From positions 1 through 5,597 of the forward strand of contig JAEWQZ010000315.1 of NCBI GenBank assembly GCA_023460255.1: 5,597 nt of DNA. Reading direction: 5' to 3'. Below are positions 5,441-5,597 of the stretch, piece after piece; positions within the stretch are counted from its first letter, which is position 1; each line of letters starts with the position of its first letter. A model generated the notes under the pieces. That model was not told the origin of the DNA and ran no database searches. It was given only the letters and a program-made list of their open reading frames with translations. The translations under genes and the position numbers were made by a program. The stretch is from Actinomycetes bacterium. GTDB lineage: Bacteria > Actinomycetota > Actinomycetes > Actinomycetales > Cellulomonadaceae.

Positions 5441-5597
5441 GTGAGCAGGAGACGGTTCGCAGTCGCCGTGAGCGTGGCGATGGGTGCCGCGCTGCTCGTC
5501 GCCGGCGTGGCGTCGGCCGGGATCCTCGGCCTCGGCCGCGCTCCCGCGGCGGCGCCGCCGGCCGAACGGTCGCCCGACCCGACGCCCGTCGCAGGGC
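5441..5597 (+). CDS. Exported or membrane-anchored protein, N-terminal fragment
   Basis: The first 52 codons are in the window and the gene runs off the right edge. The start is GTG at 5441 with GAGAGGAGG (5429-5437) close upstream. The peptide has a basic n-region (S-R-R-R-F), a hydrophobic stretch of about 20 residues (AVAVSVAMGAALLVAGVASA), then A-S-A-G that could be a signal peptidase I site, and a Pro/Ala-rich segment (about 34-51). There is no lipobox cysteine in view, so it is a secreted protein or a single-pass anchored one. The function cannot be told from this fragment. It diverges from the ilvB operon, with about 125 bases between the ilvB -35 box and this start. Confidence 0.75.
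   Translation, partial: MSRRRFAVAVSVAMGAALLVAGVASAGILGLGRAPAAAPPAERSPDPTPVAG

Overview
This is a high-GC window (by eye roughly 70% or more), and the protein sequences look actinobacterial. GTG starts, Shine-Dalgarno-led genes, GTC/CTG-type codon use and an ilvB leader peptide in the actinobacterial style suggest a member of Micrococcales. Cellulomonas or a close relative is my guess; this rests on protein style only, without a database search.

Most of the window is a branched-chain amino acid biosynthesis cluster read right to left on the minus strand. In transcription order it holds a sigma-A-like promoter (5285-5314), a tiny Val/Leu-rich leader peptide (5248-5271, possibly starting at the in-frame GTG at 5277), an attenuator-type terminator (5174-5206), ilvB (acetolactate synthase large subunit), an aspartate/glutamate-family amino acid racemase, ilvN (acetolactate synthase regulatory subunit) and ilvC (ketol-acid reductoisomerase). 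A compound GC-rich hairpin (716-789), an ASCH-domain gene and the first 26 codons of leuB at the left edge follow. IlvB/IlvN make acetolactate and acetohydroxybutyrate, IlvC converts these to dihydroxyacids, and LeuB acts in the leucine branch.

The most unusual point is the racemase gene. It lies exactly between the two acetolactate synthase subunit genes, with a TGATG junction to ilvB and an ATGA junction to ilvN, so all three look translationally coupled. The ilvN ribosome binding site is encoded in a proline-rich tail of the racemase. The racemase keeps both catalytic cysteines and resembles E. coli YgeA, a broad-specificity amino acid racemase, so the operon seems to join branched-chain amino acid synthesis to amino acid racemisation.

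The right end (5207-5440) is an intergenic region between divergent transcription units. On the plus strand a sigma-28/FliA-like promoter candidate (5393-5419) precedes the start of a gene for an exported or membrane-anchored protein of unknown function that runs off the window (5441-5597). No rRNA, tRNA, CRISPR or insertion sequence was seen. Long open frames on the plus strand opposite the ilv genes are GC-driven shadows.
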